From Hypericum androsaemum (Eukaryota > Streptophyta > Magnoliopsida > Malpighiales > Hypericaceae): a DNA stretch of 64,000 bases. Made by a program: the position numbers and the translations under genes. Position 1 is the first letter of the stretch, and each line of letters starts with the position of its first letter. The notes below the pieces were generated by a model. It searched no databases, was not told the DNA's origin, and saw only the letters and a program-made list of their open reading frames with translations. The DNA is taken from contig OZ023198.1 of NCBI GenBank assembly GCA_963995505.1, forward strand, positions 3,348,001-3,412,000, in the 5' to 3' direction. Below, one piece after another: positions 32,108 to 43,695 of the stretch.

Positions 32108-35100
32108 TATACGTGGATTTTTTTGGGAAAGGATTATATATTTAATCAATAGGCGTGTGAAGGTTAAACATTGACATTATGGCGCTTCCCATTAGGCCCA
32201 CTGCTTCCGGAGCTTGTGAGGAGCTTTGGGTTGTTGCTAATTGCTATCATTAGGAGGTTTAGATTTGGAAGGACGCGTCACTAGGACCTCTCCACTTTAT
32301 TCAATTAGGGAAATTTCTTAGGTTTTCAAATTTCTTTTAGGAGTTATCTTTGATTTTTTATCTTAATTAGTTTCGATTATCTTTTATATTGTTTTTTTAA
32401 TCTTGTTCGATAGTTAGACGCGTTTATGAAAACTCTAGGTGGATTCTTAGTGACATTCGCAAAAAAAAAACTTATATTTCTTAGTGCATTGAATTCGAGA
32501 AATTTGTTTAGGCTATGTTCGGACTTATACTCTAACAAATAACTAAATATGTAAGATGTAAATATCTTTATTAAAATTACGTTTACTTACCAAAAAAACT
32601 CCCATGTCCTGCAATTGTGTCGATCATGGCGGTGATGGGCTTCCTCTCCGATCAAAGGCCCTGCTTTTCTCGTCTCTCATGGGCCAAGGCCCGTTTGCCT
32701 TCCCAATAATTATAAAGCAATTCCTTTTGAGCACAAACTTATAACGCACTATTGCTTTGGTCCCCCCACCCCACAACCAAGCTACATGATAAATGAATAT
32801 CTTCAGATTAATTAACCTAAATTTAAATTGGATAGAATTTATGAGTACTCGTATTGTAGTTATTGGACGGTAACCAAGAAAAGGGAAACTAACAATGATT
32901 AAAGCCAGCGTCAAGTTTTGGAAGAGCTTAAGAAAGAAGACAGCTTAAGTTTATCTTCGGGCCACCTACACGATTTAAAAGATTGAAGCATAATTAACAA
33001 GGACATAATGGCTAACCCCACGCTAATAAAGAGTTCCGAGTTTTTTGGTCAAAAGCCCCACATTACTTATGACTTTAACGGCTAATTATTTGTGACAAAT
33101 ATCGTGATTTACTGTGAAAAAGATCTTTCCCGTTTCTTTGACGATGATTATTCCACTAAATTTCAAATTTAGAGCGAGCCTTTTTAGGGTAAATGCACTA
33201 TTTGGATTAGGTCTCAAATATAAATAAATATTTAACAGTGTGATATTTTTAATAAGTCAAACAAAAAATAATTGATAAATCTAAAACAATTCTCTTTGTC
33301 AATTAACCTAATTACTTGTTGTTTTTTTTCGTGCTCAGCATATTATCCTAATTAAATATTATATTTATTTATATATTGTTTTTTTTCTCCTTATCCCATG
33401 GGGAACGTATTTGGTGGTGGCAACATAAATTATGCAGCACAAAGTTGCTGAAATCTAGATCGTTGATTTAAAGATGTGGACAGCTGAAAACACACGCATG
33501 TAATCCTCCTTTTCACATGGTTTCCAATTCTTCCCTCCCTCTTCTTCCTTTATTATCTTCTTATTCCTCTTACAAAACTCACTAACCAAGAAAGCCAAAA
33601 TACACTTTATATGTCCTTCTTTCAATTTTACAAACAAAACAATCCAATTAAACAATACCTAGATTTACTCAGTAATTTTTACGTAAAAATATATAGATTG
33701 ACCCAATGGTAAGGAAGGAGATATCGAGTTGGAAATATAAATTTAATAAAAATTAATAACTTGGGACCTTGTATAAGAGGAGAACAGGTTTAGTCGTCTT
33801 CTTCCGGGAAAAGTTCCAAGTTTTAATTACGACTATTGTTGCAATTTTGTATTTTTTTTCTTTGAAAACTAATGTGCCTCTGTGTTTTTTCCTTTGAAAA
33901 CTGATGTACCCTTGTGTTTTTGCCTTTGAAAACGGATGTGCCCTTGTATTTTTTGCCTTTGAAAATTGATGAGCTATTGATCTTGTCTGATATGCCGTTA
34001 ATCTTGCCTGATGTATCGTTGTAATTTGTTTGATGTTGCCCTTTAGATACAACATCACATCCAACAAGATCAATGTCACATCAGATTCTTGCCTTTGAAA
34101 TTGATGTGCTGTTGTATTTATGCCTTTGGAACATATGTATGAGCATGTTTTTGCCTTTGAAACTGATGAGCCATTGTGTTTTTGCCTTTGAAATTGATGT
34201 GCACTTGTGTTTTTGTCTTTGAAAATATTTAAAAGACAATATCTTGGTGCTTGGGTATCTGAATGGAGTTTTTTTTATATTTCGCATAATTTTTCGAGCT
34301 CTACACGGTGGCAAACGGCTAAAGGTGATTTGTCCACTTTTCGAACCCAAAAATGCTTTATTTATGGAGAAAATTAACTTTTTAAGATCGAAAAAAAATT
34401 GTTAAGGATTTTTGGTGTTCTACTTTATAGATTTTGGTATTCTACTTCACTGGAGCAGAAGCTACTAGAATGAGTGAAACAATGAAATTGACCCAATATT
34501 CGTGTGTCATTTTTTAACTAATTTTCATAATTATACTATGTTTATCTGATATTATAAATTTGTCATTTATATTCCCCTATTCCTTTGATGCCGGTGGGAG
34601 TCCAGCAGCACCTAATCCGTCTCATATCATTTGTTATCCCGATACCTACTAATTGAAAAAATTATATTAGAGTTAGATTGACTTTTTGAATGATAGTAAA
34701 ACTCTTCTGATAATTATTTAATGTTATTGAGTGCCCAATAATTCTAACTCAAGACTTATTAATATTACTATAAAAAATTTGGTTGATCAAACTGATCCTG
34801 GATTCCTTTGTATATTATCTTCCATCAACACTGTTCTAAATGTTACAATTCGATGAGTAACCGTCCAGACTCGGCACAAAAATATCAAAAGAGTGAGTGA
34901 CTCGGTGGAAGTAGTGGCGGACCTCTCCCTTGTCTATTCTCCTTCCACAAAATCACTAATAAAAGATGTGTCGATGCCTCCGTAATTTACGACCCAACGA
35001 AATATTACTAATAATTAGAAGTCAGAACATGGATCTTGTTCCATGAAGTCAACCCATTTCCCAACAGAGAATCTAACAGGTGCCACCGCTAAACTTTTAG

Positions 35101-36270
35101 TACATGGGACTGACTATTTATCTCTCTTAGGGTTAATTGTTTTATAATATGCTTAGTGTCTCGGCGCCTAATTCCTCAAAAAAAACTCAACCAAATGCGG
35201 CTTCTTCGATTTCCCACCGATTCTTCAATCGAAGTTTCCTGTGACCGATTGTTTTTTGGAGATCATACGGGATCCGGAGACTTGCGAAATCCGTAAACTA
35301 TAACGACTCTATGATAATTAATCCAAATATTTGGTGTTGAGTTCGACAGTCACAACCCCGTAAAAAGATATACATAAGAAGGATATAAATATTGTAACAA
35401 ATAAAATCAAATTTACCCTTCAAATAAAAGATATACAGAAAGCTAAATCGGACATATCTCACATTCTACATGTTTAAAGAAAAAGACTCATATATTTATT
35501 GAGCTCACTTATTAATTCAAATTAGAGTCAAGTATAATTATACAGTAATGACGAAATTTTTTCAACAAATAATTAACAATACATCTATTTACTTGAACTT
35601 AAGAATTTTTAATAAATACAAAACAATTCATTTTCCGAGTTGATTTTAGCGGTCGTTAGTTTACATGACCAGGTATTTTCTAGAACCGATAGCAAATAGC
35701 AAGCACGTGTTAGCTAGGCCCATGTGTCTCCAATTACTGGTAAGTAGCCGGCTGGCTGGTTTGAATGTCCACTCCGCGGCAACTGGCAATAGCGTATTTG
35801 AAGATCTAGACAACAAATTTTGTCGTCTTCGTGTTTACTCGCTTTCTTAATAATCGTTTGGTACAAATAAAGAAAAGGAAGACCACTTTTTGATTTATAT
35901 TTCTTTACAAAATTAAATTTAGAATGTGGTACAATAAATTGGTTTGTTTGGTCAATTATGTATCCATGAGCCAGTAAAGAGAGAGTGAAGCTCCCATCTT
36001 CAAATATTAATTGTCAAAATAGTATAATAAAATTGACTTCACTAACCAAAGTTTTTGGTTCCGCTGATAAAGATAATAATATAAAATTTTGATCAAAATA
36101 GAATTTATCATTTTTTTAGTCCTCGTATTAAGTCAAAGTTTCGATAAAATATTTATGTTGTGGTGTGTTCACATTTCCACCGAACAATTATCGTATTGCC
36201 TTCCAGGACATGGTCAATTGCAAATCGAGTAACATTACAAAGTAAATGTTATTGAAGGAGCTTTTATCCG
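32108..36270. other. Intergenic, no gene seen
   Basis: More than 4 kb of AT-rich sequence without recognisable coding similarity or RNA gene. It contains the minisatellite noted separately. Confidence 0.55.
33855..34232 (+). repeat. Degenerate minisatellite, about 35-bp unit
   Basis: A unit reading roughly TGCCTTTGAAAACTGATGTG plus CCCTTGTGTTTT occurs about four times from 33855 to 33975 and about four more times from 34090 to 34232. An interruption of related GATGT/CTTG-rich sequence lies between them. The copies vary by several bases, so the array is old. Confidence 0.75.
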
Positions 36271-36366
36271 CTTTGAATTGGATTTTTTTCCTTGGGGGTG
36301 TTTAATTTTCCGACAAATCCCGAAAGGGGTTGTCAGAAAAAGTTTTCCCTGTCTGGGGTTTTGTCT

Positions 36367-36461
36367 GAAACCGCACAAATTCGTGCGGTTTCATTTGCAC
36401 AAAACCGCACAAAATCATGCGGTTTTTGTCAAAAAACGCACAAAATCTTGCGGTTTTGTGC
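36367..36461 (+). repeat. Three consecutive short hairpins
   Basis: Hairpin 1 at 36367-36392 has 10-bp arms GAAACCGCAC/GTGCGGTTTC. Hairpin 2 at 36401-36426 has arms AAAACCGCA/TGCGGTTTT. Hairpin 3 at 36438-36461 has arms GCACAAAA/TTTTGTGC. The mirror set lies in the other arm at about 37377-37475. Confidence 0.85.
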
Positions 36462-36544
36462 AAAAAAAAATTTTTTTGCTTCTAGTTGGAGCCGAGCCGT
36501 GAAAGTAAAATCAGGGAAAAAATCTAAGAAAAACATAGTACTTT

Positions 36545-36610
36545 TGGTGAGATTCGAACTCCACACCTCCATTTAGTAAAGTGATACTCTAACCAACTAA
36601 ACTACGAGAC
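36545..36610 (-). other. tRNA-like sequence in left arm
   Basis: On the minus strand: an A-box-like TAGTTTAGTTGGTTAGAG, an anticodon-arm region with TTACTAA as a possible loop, and a B-box-like GAGTTCGAATCTC. The acceptor stem does not pair, so I do not call a tRNA gene. It looks like a tRNA-derived head carried by the element. Confidence 0.6.
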
Positions 36611-37243
36611 CTTATTGATTGCACCTTTAAAATAAATTATATGATATATAAATACGGACTAATACTTTTTTTTTGTCGAGAAGGAGCACGAATACCGGAG
36701 ATTTAAAAAAAATATGGGAGCAAATAATTGACGTTCCATCCTGAATTAAAAGGTAATAATTTTTTATCATACCATGGACAATTTAATTATTGAAAAAGCA
36801 AGCACGTACTTATTTGATATATAAATACGGACTAATGCGTTTATACTTATTACAATGAGTGAATTCTATATTAATGTAATATATAATTTAATAGATGAGA
36901 ATAATGCTCTCAAATTTTTGGTATATTATTTATGCTCTTAAATTTAATACATAAGTTAATCTAATTTTATACAATGAGTGGTATATTACAATGTAGAACA
37001 AATTTAATAGAGCATTGTTCTCATCTATTAAATTATATTAACTTGATATAGAATATACCACTCATTGTAATAATAATGATGTTCGGATTCCATAGCTAAG
37101 TAGAGAATTACATAAATTTATATTTGGTTAATTAGTTTTTTTTTAATGGTTGGTTAGTTTTGTTGATGTCATTTTGTAAAAGTATAAAGGCATTAGTCCG
37201 TATTGATATATTATATAATTTATTTTAAAAGGGTAGCCAATAA

Positions 37244-37310
37244 GTTCTCGTAGCTTAGTTGGTTAGAGTATCACTTTACTAAGTGGAGGTGTAGAGTTCG
37301 AATCTCACCA
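37244..37310 (+). other. tRNA-like sequence in right arm
   Basis: The mirror copy of the left-arm tRNA-like sequence, with TAGCTTAGTTGGTTAGAG and GAGTTCGAATCTCACC. The T-arm (GAG/CTC around TTCGAAT) pairs. The anticodon stem is partly broken by AAGTGG where the left arm has AAATGG. The acceptor stem does not close. Confidence 0.6.
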
Positions 37311-37567
37311 AAAATACTTTATTTTTCTTGGATTTTTCCCCCGGCTCGGCTGCAACTAGAAGCAAAAAAAAAATTGCACAAAACCGCAAGATTCTGTGCG
37401 TTTTTTGACAAAAACCGCATGATTTTGTGCGGTTTTGTGCAAATGAAACCGCACGAATTTGTGCGGTTTCAGACAAAACCCCAGACAGGGAAAATTTTTT
37501 CTGACAACCCCCTTTCGGGATTTGTCGGAAAATTAAACACCTCCCAGGAAAAAAACCCCTTTGAATT

Positions 37568-38491
37568 TGATGAATATCGGCGATCAAGTCCCGCGATCGG
37601 TTTTTTTTTTCTTTTAAATTTTAATTATATAAAAATACTAAGATTTGAACCCTGGACTTCCTAAATATTTACAACGACTTATGTCGCTGGACTATAAGTC
37701 CTTTGGCTCGCGATCGGTTTTCTTCGAATTTTTTAATATTCAAAATCAGCACTATTTTTTGTTTAAGAATTCTTCTATCTCCCTCTAATTCACCGTATTC
37801 TTCACCTACTTTCCGCGGCTTCAACGTTTAATCCCAACGGGACGCATGTTTCCACCCCTTGGCTGTTTTTTTTTCCATAACCGCGTAATCTTTTTCTCTT
37901 TTTCCAGTTTTTTCGTCAGATGTACTCCTCAAAGTAATATACATCATCAGATACAATTAGGGTTTTTAATGAGATAAAAACTAAATTTTCTTTGTTGTAG
38001 TCTAAAATTTTGAGTTTTTATCTATAGTGTCACCTTTTTTTTTGGATGTTTATGTACAAAAATTATCTGATTATTTTCCAAAAATAAAATTTAGTGTCCG
38101 AACAAAATGCAATTTATTGTCTGGAATATAAACTCTGTCTAATCTCTGACCAAAAAAAAGGGACAGACCTCCAAAACGCAGTGTCGGTCGCCCCAAGCAG
38201 CCGGTAGCCCTTCTCCGCCACGTGTCCCTCCCTCGTCTCTGTAGAGAAAATGATTCTCAGCTTCCCTCCCCTATAACCATCCAACACCAACACCGAAAGG
38301 AGAAGAAGAAAGCAGCCACCCGAAAGGAGAGGAGAGGAGAGAATCCAACCCATCGACCACCCATTAAACGCAACGTACCGAATAAACACCACCGCTTGGA
38401 ATTTGAATTAGTTGGCCAGTGAATCCGAATAATAGGCAATATCAACTAGCAAGTAGCAACGAGTCTCTCTCTCTCTACAGCAAGCTTCCAA
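37568..38491 (+). promoter_or_regulatory. Upstream region of the XLT2-like gene
   Basis: AT-rich with a pyrimidine-rich stretch (TCTCTCTCTCTCTAC) at about 38464-38478, just before the start codon and typical of plant leaders. At 37641-37706 the minus strand has a second tRNA-like signature (TAGTCCAGCGAC and GGGTTCAAATCT), possibly a SINE remnant. No TATA box is chosen. Confidence 0.5.
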
Positions 38492-39958
38492 ATGCTTCCG
38501 ACGACACCCGAGCCGCAGCTTCGGAAGCCCAAAACGCCGCCGGATCATCATGATCATGATCACGAGCAGCAGCAGCACCCCGAGAGGACTCTATTGGAGG
38601 AGCACAAGCGGAGCTCCTTCAACTCTCTCTCCTCGTTCCTCTTGTCCCCAAAATCGAACCCTATCCAGAACCAGACCCGAACATGTCTCATCTTCTCAGT
38701 TATATTCTTTCAGCTCCTCCTCCTCTTAACCGTCCCCCTCTACCGCCTCCGCGCTCCCCCCACCGCGGCCTCTCCCCTCCCCTCCGTATGTCCCCTCGGG
38801 AGGCTCTACGTGTACGACCTCCCGGCGGCGTTGAACACCGACCACCTCACCGCCGCCGTTTCCAACTCCGGCCTCGGTCCCAACGTCGGAGACTCATTCT
38901 CCGGCGTGGTCCCCCAGGAGCTCGCCTCCAGCTGGTACCACACCGACCAGTTCTCCCTCGAGGTCATCTTCCACACCCGCCTCCTCGCCCACCCATGCCG
39001 GACCCTCTCCCCGGAGAACGCCACCGCGTTCTACGTCCCGTTCTACGCGGGCCTCGCGGTGGGGCCCGCTCTCTTCGCCGACGGCTCCTCCGCTGCCGAC
39101 CGCGACCGCCACTGCAACGACATGCTGGCGTGGCTAGCCGATCAGCCCTACTTCGCGAGGTCCGGCGGGTGGGACCACTTCCTCGCGATGGGGCGGATCA
39201 CGTGGGACTTCCGGAGGACGAAGGACGACCACTGGGGATCCGGCTGTATATATCAATCCGGGATGAGAAATATCACGCGGTTGCTTATAGAGAGAAACCC
39301 TTGGGACTATTTCGACGTCGGTGTGCCCTACCCCACCGGATTCCACCCCGGGTCCCACTCCGACGTCGTTTCGTGGCAGGAGTTCGTCCGATCGAAGCCG
39401 AGGGAGGCGCTGTTCGCGTTCGCGGGGGCGCCGAGGAGGGGGATCAGGAACGACTTCCGCGGGAAACTTCTCCGGCAGTGCATGGACGCCGCCGGATGCC
39501 GGGCGGTGGACTGCTCCGGCGGGAGGTGTAACAACGGATCGTCGGCGATCGTGGAGGCGTTCCTCGGGGCGGAGTTCTGCCTCCAGCCGCGGGGGGACAG
39601 CTTCACGCGGCGGTCGGTGTTCGACTGCATGGTGGCCGGAGCGGTGCCGGTGCTGTTCTGGAAGCGGAGCGTGTACTACCAGTACGAGTGGTTCCTCCCC
39701 GGCGGCGAGGGCGGGGGGTTCTCGGTGTTCGTCGACAGGGAGGGGGTGAGGAACGGGACGGTGAATGTGGCGGAGGTGCTGGGGCGGATCGGGGCGGAGG
39801 AGAGGCGGCGGATGAGGGAGCGGGTGGTGGAGCTCATCCCGAGGATCGTCTACGCTCGGGATGGCGCGGAGGAGGGTGTGAGGGATGCTTTGGATGTGGC
39901 GGTTGACGGAGTGTTTAGGCGGATCAAGGAGCAGGGGGAGTGGGACTACAAGTGGTAA
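38492..39958 (+). CDS. Xyloglucan galactosyltransferase, XLT2-like (GT47)
   Basis: A 488-residue single-exon protein. Residues 1-64 are a low-complexity cytosolic tail with a DHHDHDHEQQQ run. Residues 65-83 (CLIFSVIFFQLLLLLTVPL) form one membrane anchor, giving a type II Golgi protein. The exostosin/GT47 domain runs from about residue 100 (CPLGRLYVYDLP) to about 450, with HTDQFSLE, MGRITWDFRR and, near 360-385, EFCLQPRGDSFTRRSVFDCM, the conserved C-terminal GT47 block. GT47 group A enzymes of this length include MUR3 and XLT2, which add galactose to xyloglucan side chains. The intronless form and MLP start favour XLT2; MUR3-like remains possible. The coding sequence is far more GC-rich than its flanks. 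No lesion was seen. Confidence 0.88.
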   Translation: MLPTTPEPQLRKPKTPPDHHDHDHEQQQHPERTLLEEHKRSSFNSLSSFLLSPKSNPIQNQTRTCLIFSVIFFQLLLLLTVPLYRLRAPPTAASPLPSVCPLGRLYVYDLPAALNTDHLTAAVSNSGLGPNVGDSFSGVVPQELASSWYHTDQFSLEVIFHTRLLAHPCRTLSPENATAFYVPFYAGLAVGPALFADGSSAADRDRHCNDMLAWLADQPYFARSGGWDHFLAMGRITWDFRRTKDDHWGSGCIYQSGMRNITRLLIERNPWDYFDVGVPYPTGFHPGSHSDVVSWQEFVRSKPREALFAFAGAPRRGIRNDFRGKLLRQCMDAAGCRAVDCSGGRCNNGSSAIVEAFLGAEFCLQPRGDSFTRRSVFDCMVAGAVPVLFWKRSVYYQYEWFLPGGEGGGFSVFVDREGVRNGTVNVAEVLGRIGAEERRRMRERVVELIPRIVYARDGAEEGVRDALDVAVDGVFRRIKEQGEWDYKW

Positions 39959-40666
39959 CTAACTAAATATCTCGGGATCGGAGCCGAGTCTCGTCCAAGC
40001 GGTAAAAGACACGAACGGTAAACCGATTATCATGGCCGTAGAGTAGTTGTGTTTTACTCTTACTTGTATTATTTCTTCTATTCTTTTTTCCATGGGGAGG
40101 GTTGGGACCATTAACCCCACGGGAGCGGTAGGGTTTCAAGGGGTAGGCGGGGAGATGGATAGCTAGCTATTCGTTTTGGGACCATGCCCATGTGATGCAT
40201 TCCAAAAACTAGGAGACAAGGGGGAGGGGATAAGAGAGAGATTGTATAAATGTATACCACCGAATAAAATTGTTAAAGTTTAAATATTAAAAGTTTTACT
40301 ACCAGCCATTTTTAGGTTGACACACTACCACTATTTACCGGTTCTAAAATATCAGATTAGATAATTAAGAATTTTAATCTGGGTGACAATCTAATAACAT
40401 ACGTTAATTTCAGCTGCTTAGATAACTTTGTATGTCGTCACCTCATTACTTTTTTTAATGGTCTGTCTGGTTCAATTTGCTTACCGTTGTTCCCTTTTGG
40501 ATTCTACTATCGTCATTGCGTCATGGGTAAATTGGTGGTTGGCTTTACGTGATAGATGTGGATAAGAATTTGGGAATTGGTTAACTCTGATCCAAATATT
40601 GCCTCCTCCTTCAGTAACAGCGTGGGCCTCTCCGTGGGTAATGGAAGCACCCGTCTTTAAAACTTC
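39959..40666 (+). other. 3' flank of the XLT2-like gene
   Basis: Includes the expected 3' UTR; an AATAAAATTG signal at 40263-40272 could end the transcript. No further gene is seen before the LINE fragment. Confidence 0.45.
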
Positions 40667-41215
40667 TCTTTCCAAGGTTGTTCAGTCTGTCCAGTCAACT
40701 TTGGCCGTTGGGAGGGTAGCAGCTGGTGTTTGGCGAAGACGATTGTGGGCCTGGGAGGAGGAATGTGTTGCTGACCCCCTCCGCCGCATGAACCATTTGT
40801 CAATTTGTGCGTGTCATCCTTGCGCTGGGGCCATGATCTCGCCCGCCCCTTTACCTGGGGTCTCTCGAGTAGGGCAGACATAGTAACCTGGCGCCCAAAG
40901 CGCCCGGATGGTTTTTCAGTGTCGAGCCTATACAACCTGTTGATTGAGGGGTTCTCTCTCTCGCATTCGGGCATCATCTAGGCCAAACTGATCCCTTCCA
41001 AAGTCGCTTACTTTCTCTGGCTGGCATTGCAAGAGCGCAATAAAACTAAAGGACAATCACTCCTTTTTTCCACCATAGTTGCTGGATGTTTCTTGGAGAT
41101 CTGGAGTCCCGAGGTTGCGATCAATGTACGAGGCTTAGATCTTTTGGGGGGGTCTTATTTGTATGCTAGGGGACCTTTCGCTATTTTGTTGCTCTCTCAA
41201 CAACTGGGTGGTTGA
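40667..41215 (+). pseudogene. LINE reverse transcriptase, 3' (zf-RVT) fragment
   Basis: Readable in pieces: WRRRLWAWEEECV near 40733, then in another frame WRPKRPDGFSVSSLYNLL and AKLIPSKVAYFLWLALQE. These are the end of a plant L1-type RT and the start of the zinc-binding zf-RVT region. Stops and frame changes interrupt it, and the catalytic RT core is absent. The fragment at 60449-60690 has the same WRRRLLAWEEDC motif. Confidence 0.72.
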
Positions 41216-41567
41216 AAGTTGTCTCTCTCATCAGTCGAGAGGTTTGAGAAATTACCAGAGAAACGACTACACACAGATTCTAACTTTAGGAACAGATCCA
41301 ATAGGCATAACAATGTCAGACTAGGAAACTGTCAACTTCCTAATTGCTCAAGGTTCTTAGCTAAGCATAGGAATATATACAAAATAGGTTTAGACACATT
41401 CATGTTTTACCTGGATACAACATCGACATTACGTCACATCTGCAGTGCATCTCCTCGATCGTTGCGGGTTAACCTACGGAACCATGAAAGCCACTAGATG
41501 GACAACAAAATGGACAAATTACTCATGTATGGAAGAAGTCGAGCGTGGACAAGAAGCACAAACCTTA

Positions 41568-43695
41568 ATCTGCATTCGTGGACTGGTCATGCTCGATAAA
41601 ATCTAGTGCAGCATCCTCCTTGATAATCCTGACGTTCCTCACCCTGTTTCTGTGTATTACACCATAGATCTGGTCGGCAATTTTCACAAGTTCTGGTCGA
41701 AAGGTCGTGGTAATGAATTGTGTATTTGCCATATCAGCCAAGCGGCGAATCATATCTTCACATGGATTAAGGATAACGTGCTGTAATCTTGTCAGGTAAA
41801 CATAAAAATATTGACTAAGCATATCAAATTGAAAGAATAACAAAGACCATCCAGTACTACTTCTGCAGCAGTCAACCAAAGTGCGATGACAAACAGCAAA
41901 TCGGGATGTGGAGCAATAGAATGCAACTCAAAAAAATGCACAACCACATGCATGTACTTTATAGAAAGAGCGGCCACATCATGCATATAAAACAAGATGA
42001 AGAAAACCCAGTGTGAGCCCATCAAGGCATCATTTGTTCGTTAAAAAAACATAAGGGAAGTTTTCTGTTTCAGATCATTCAACATGATTGCTGAGTTTTT
42101 ACAACCTACCAGCTCTAAGGACATCTCAGCATTCCTGCTAGAAGACCGCCGTGCGAACTTAATCAGAATTAGAAAAATCAGACCATGCAAAGGGGGAGAA
42201 GATAAAATATAACAAAAGGATACTTCTGTTCTATACTAAGGATCCAGTGCGGCATCTATCTCATCGAAAAGATAAAAAAGGAGCTGGTTCACAACGCTGA
42301 TCTAGAACAGATATCAATTCCTTGATTTTCTACAAGATTGCAGCGTAGGGGTGACATTTAGAACTTTCTATTGCTGATGCAATAAGTTCCAAATAATGGT
42401 CTAATCAAAGACATTTTCATGTACCTCATCACCTGCGTCGAGTTCAGCTTGCCTGCCTTTTCTCAAGCTCTTCACGTTGCTCCATAAAATTAACATACTG
42501 ATCTAAAGCTTTCTCATTCACATGGCTGAACTGTTTTAATTCCTCAGTGCACTTGTGCAGCATCTTGAGCAAATCTTTCATGTTCTTTCGCCTGTACCTA
42601 ACTCAATGCAAAGAGAAACATGTCAAATTGTAAAGAAAAAAGAAAAGTAAATCACATGATTAGAAACATGCAAACTATATTCCATGGAAACATAAGTGGA
42701 CAAATGTTTAATTCTGACGTCAAGATGAGACCATGATGGAAGTATAAACTGTAAAGGGTCCTCATACCATATACATTGACTTCAAAAGTAAAAATATGTC
42801 GGAAGAGGCATCATTCAATCCGATAATATTAAAAAAAACTCGACAATGAAGAGCAGAGTACAAACAAATGCATCAGATGATAATGGGCACAACTCTCTGA
42901 TTTTATTTGAGAACTCCTCCTGCCTGGCAAGAAGACTGTTTCGCTTACTCAAAAGTTGTTCTAGTTCTTTGGCCTCATCCTGAAGCGTCCTTTCGCAGTC
43001 GTCTTCATTCTGAGATTCCAGCATCAAGGGCATTACCATTGTGAACAAAGTGAATAATAAAGGTAAGTCAGCATACAAGACCAACCTTTAATGTGAACTT
43101 TTTCTCTTTAATCCTCTTGAGTTCTTTTGTAAGTTCATCAAGCTTGTCAGACAATCCTGATGAGAAACACATACATCATAATATGTAATACAAAATAAAG
43201 CAGCAAAGCTGATGTAAAATGGCCATTTAGTCCTTACCTTTGAGCTCCTTCGAAGTACTTGCAACCGATGATTGGGCGTTCTTCAGCTGCTGAATTTCAA
43301 ATCAATTTCTTCATCTACAGCATCACGCTCAGCAGACAAGATTGTAGCTTCCAACTCTTGTTTTCGCCTTTTCAGGTTAGTAGTAAGATTAGTCTCTAGC
43401 TCCACTTTTCTGGATTCAGTCTGCATTTAAAGAGCAAAGAAATCCTCAGAACCAACAAACACAAATGAACTCTTCTTCAATTAACCATGCATAGTTCTTG
43501 GACCTCGTAACGATCTGTCCTACAGGCAATCAGCTTCTCTTTTAGATCTGCTATTTCCGGGTTCAGTCGTGATAGTTGTTCTTTTTCCTCCGTTGTAAGG
43601 TGATCGATCAGTTCTGTTCCCATCTCAGCCTCTTTCATATCCATACTTGATATAAGCTGATCTATTTGAGTCCTTACTTCGGTAAGTGATTTTTC
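41568..43695 (-). pseudogene. SMC3 cohesin subunit, C-terminal pseudogene
   Basis: Exons of the C-terminal half of SMC3 are readable on the minus strand. Coiled-coil exons lie at 43695-43504 (EKSLTEVRTQIDQL...ACRTDRYE), about 43423-43236, about 43158-43086, about 43010-42880 (KELEQLLSKRN...KIRELCPLSSDAF) and about 42595-42428 (QFSHVNEKALDQYVNF). Next are a Walker B exon at about 42300-42230 (APFYLFDEIDAALDP) and the terminal exon at about 41785-41568 (RRLADMANTQFITTTFRPEL to the stop). Lesions: a TAG directly after DAALDP where the family has glutamine, a 4-base insertion after EKRQA, and a frame slip near 43295. The ATPase signature exon was not found, nor any N-terminal half. Introns are retained, so this is a duplicated piece, not a retrocopy. 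SMC3 normally forms the cohesin ring with SMC1. Confidence 0.87.

Larger units (their letters stand above)
36280..37558. mobile_element. Long-TIR Mutator-like element with tRNA-like sequence in both arms
   Basis: A 1.28-kb imperfect palindrome flanked by a perfect 9-bp duplication CTTTGAATT (36271-36279 and 37559-37567). The left end starts GGATTTTTTTCC; the reverse complement of the right end starts GGGTTTTTTTCC. Arms of about 380 bp (36280-36667 and 37181-37558) pair closely. Each contains three GCGGTTTTGTGC-type hairpins and a tRNA-like stretch, and part of the spacer is also self-complementary (about 36880 with about 37020). The 9-bp duplication points to a Mutator-type transposition; the extent of the arms also fits foldback elements. 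No protein is encoded. A transcript across it would form a long hairpin and could feed small RNA production (inference). Confidence 0.82.

Noticed and set aside
36367..36461. CRISPR-like regularly spaced GCGGTTTTGTGC repeats
   Set aside because: Only three units with inverted internal symmetry, inside a transposon arm of a plant genome; hairpins, not a CRISPR array.
37244..37310. Functional tRNA gene
   Set aside because: T-arm and A/B boxes are present but the acceptor stem does not pair and the anticodon stem is broken; kept only as tRNA-like.
38683..39906. Several long alternative frames on both strands across the XLT2-like gene
   Set aside because: They are shadows of the GC-rich GT47 coding frame; only the 38492 frame shows domain motifs.
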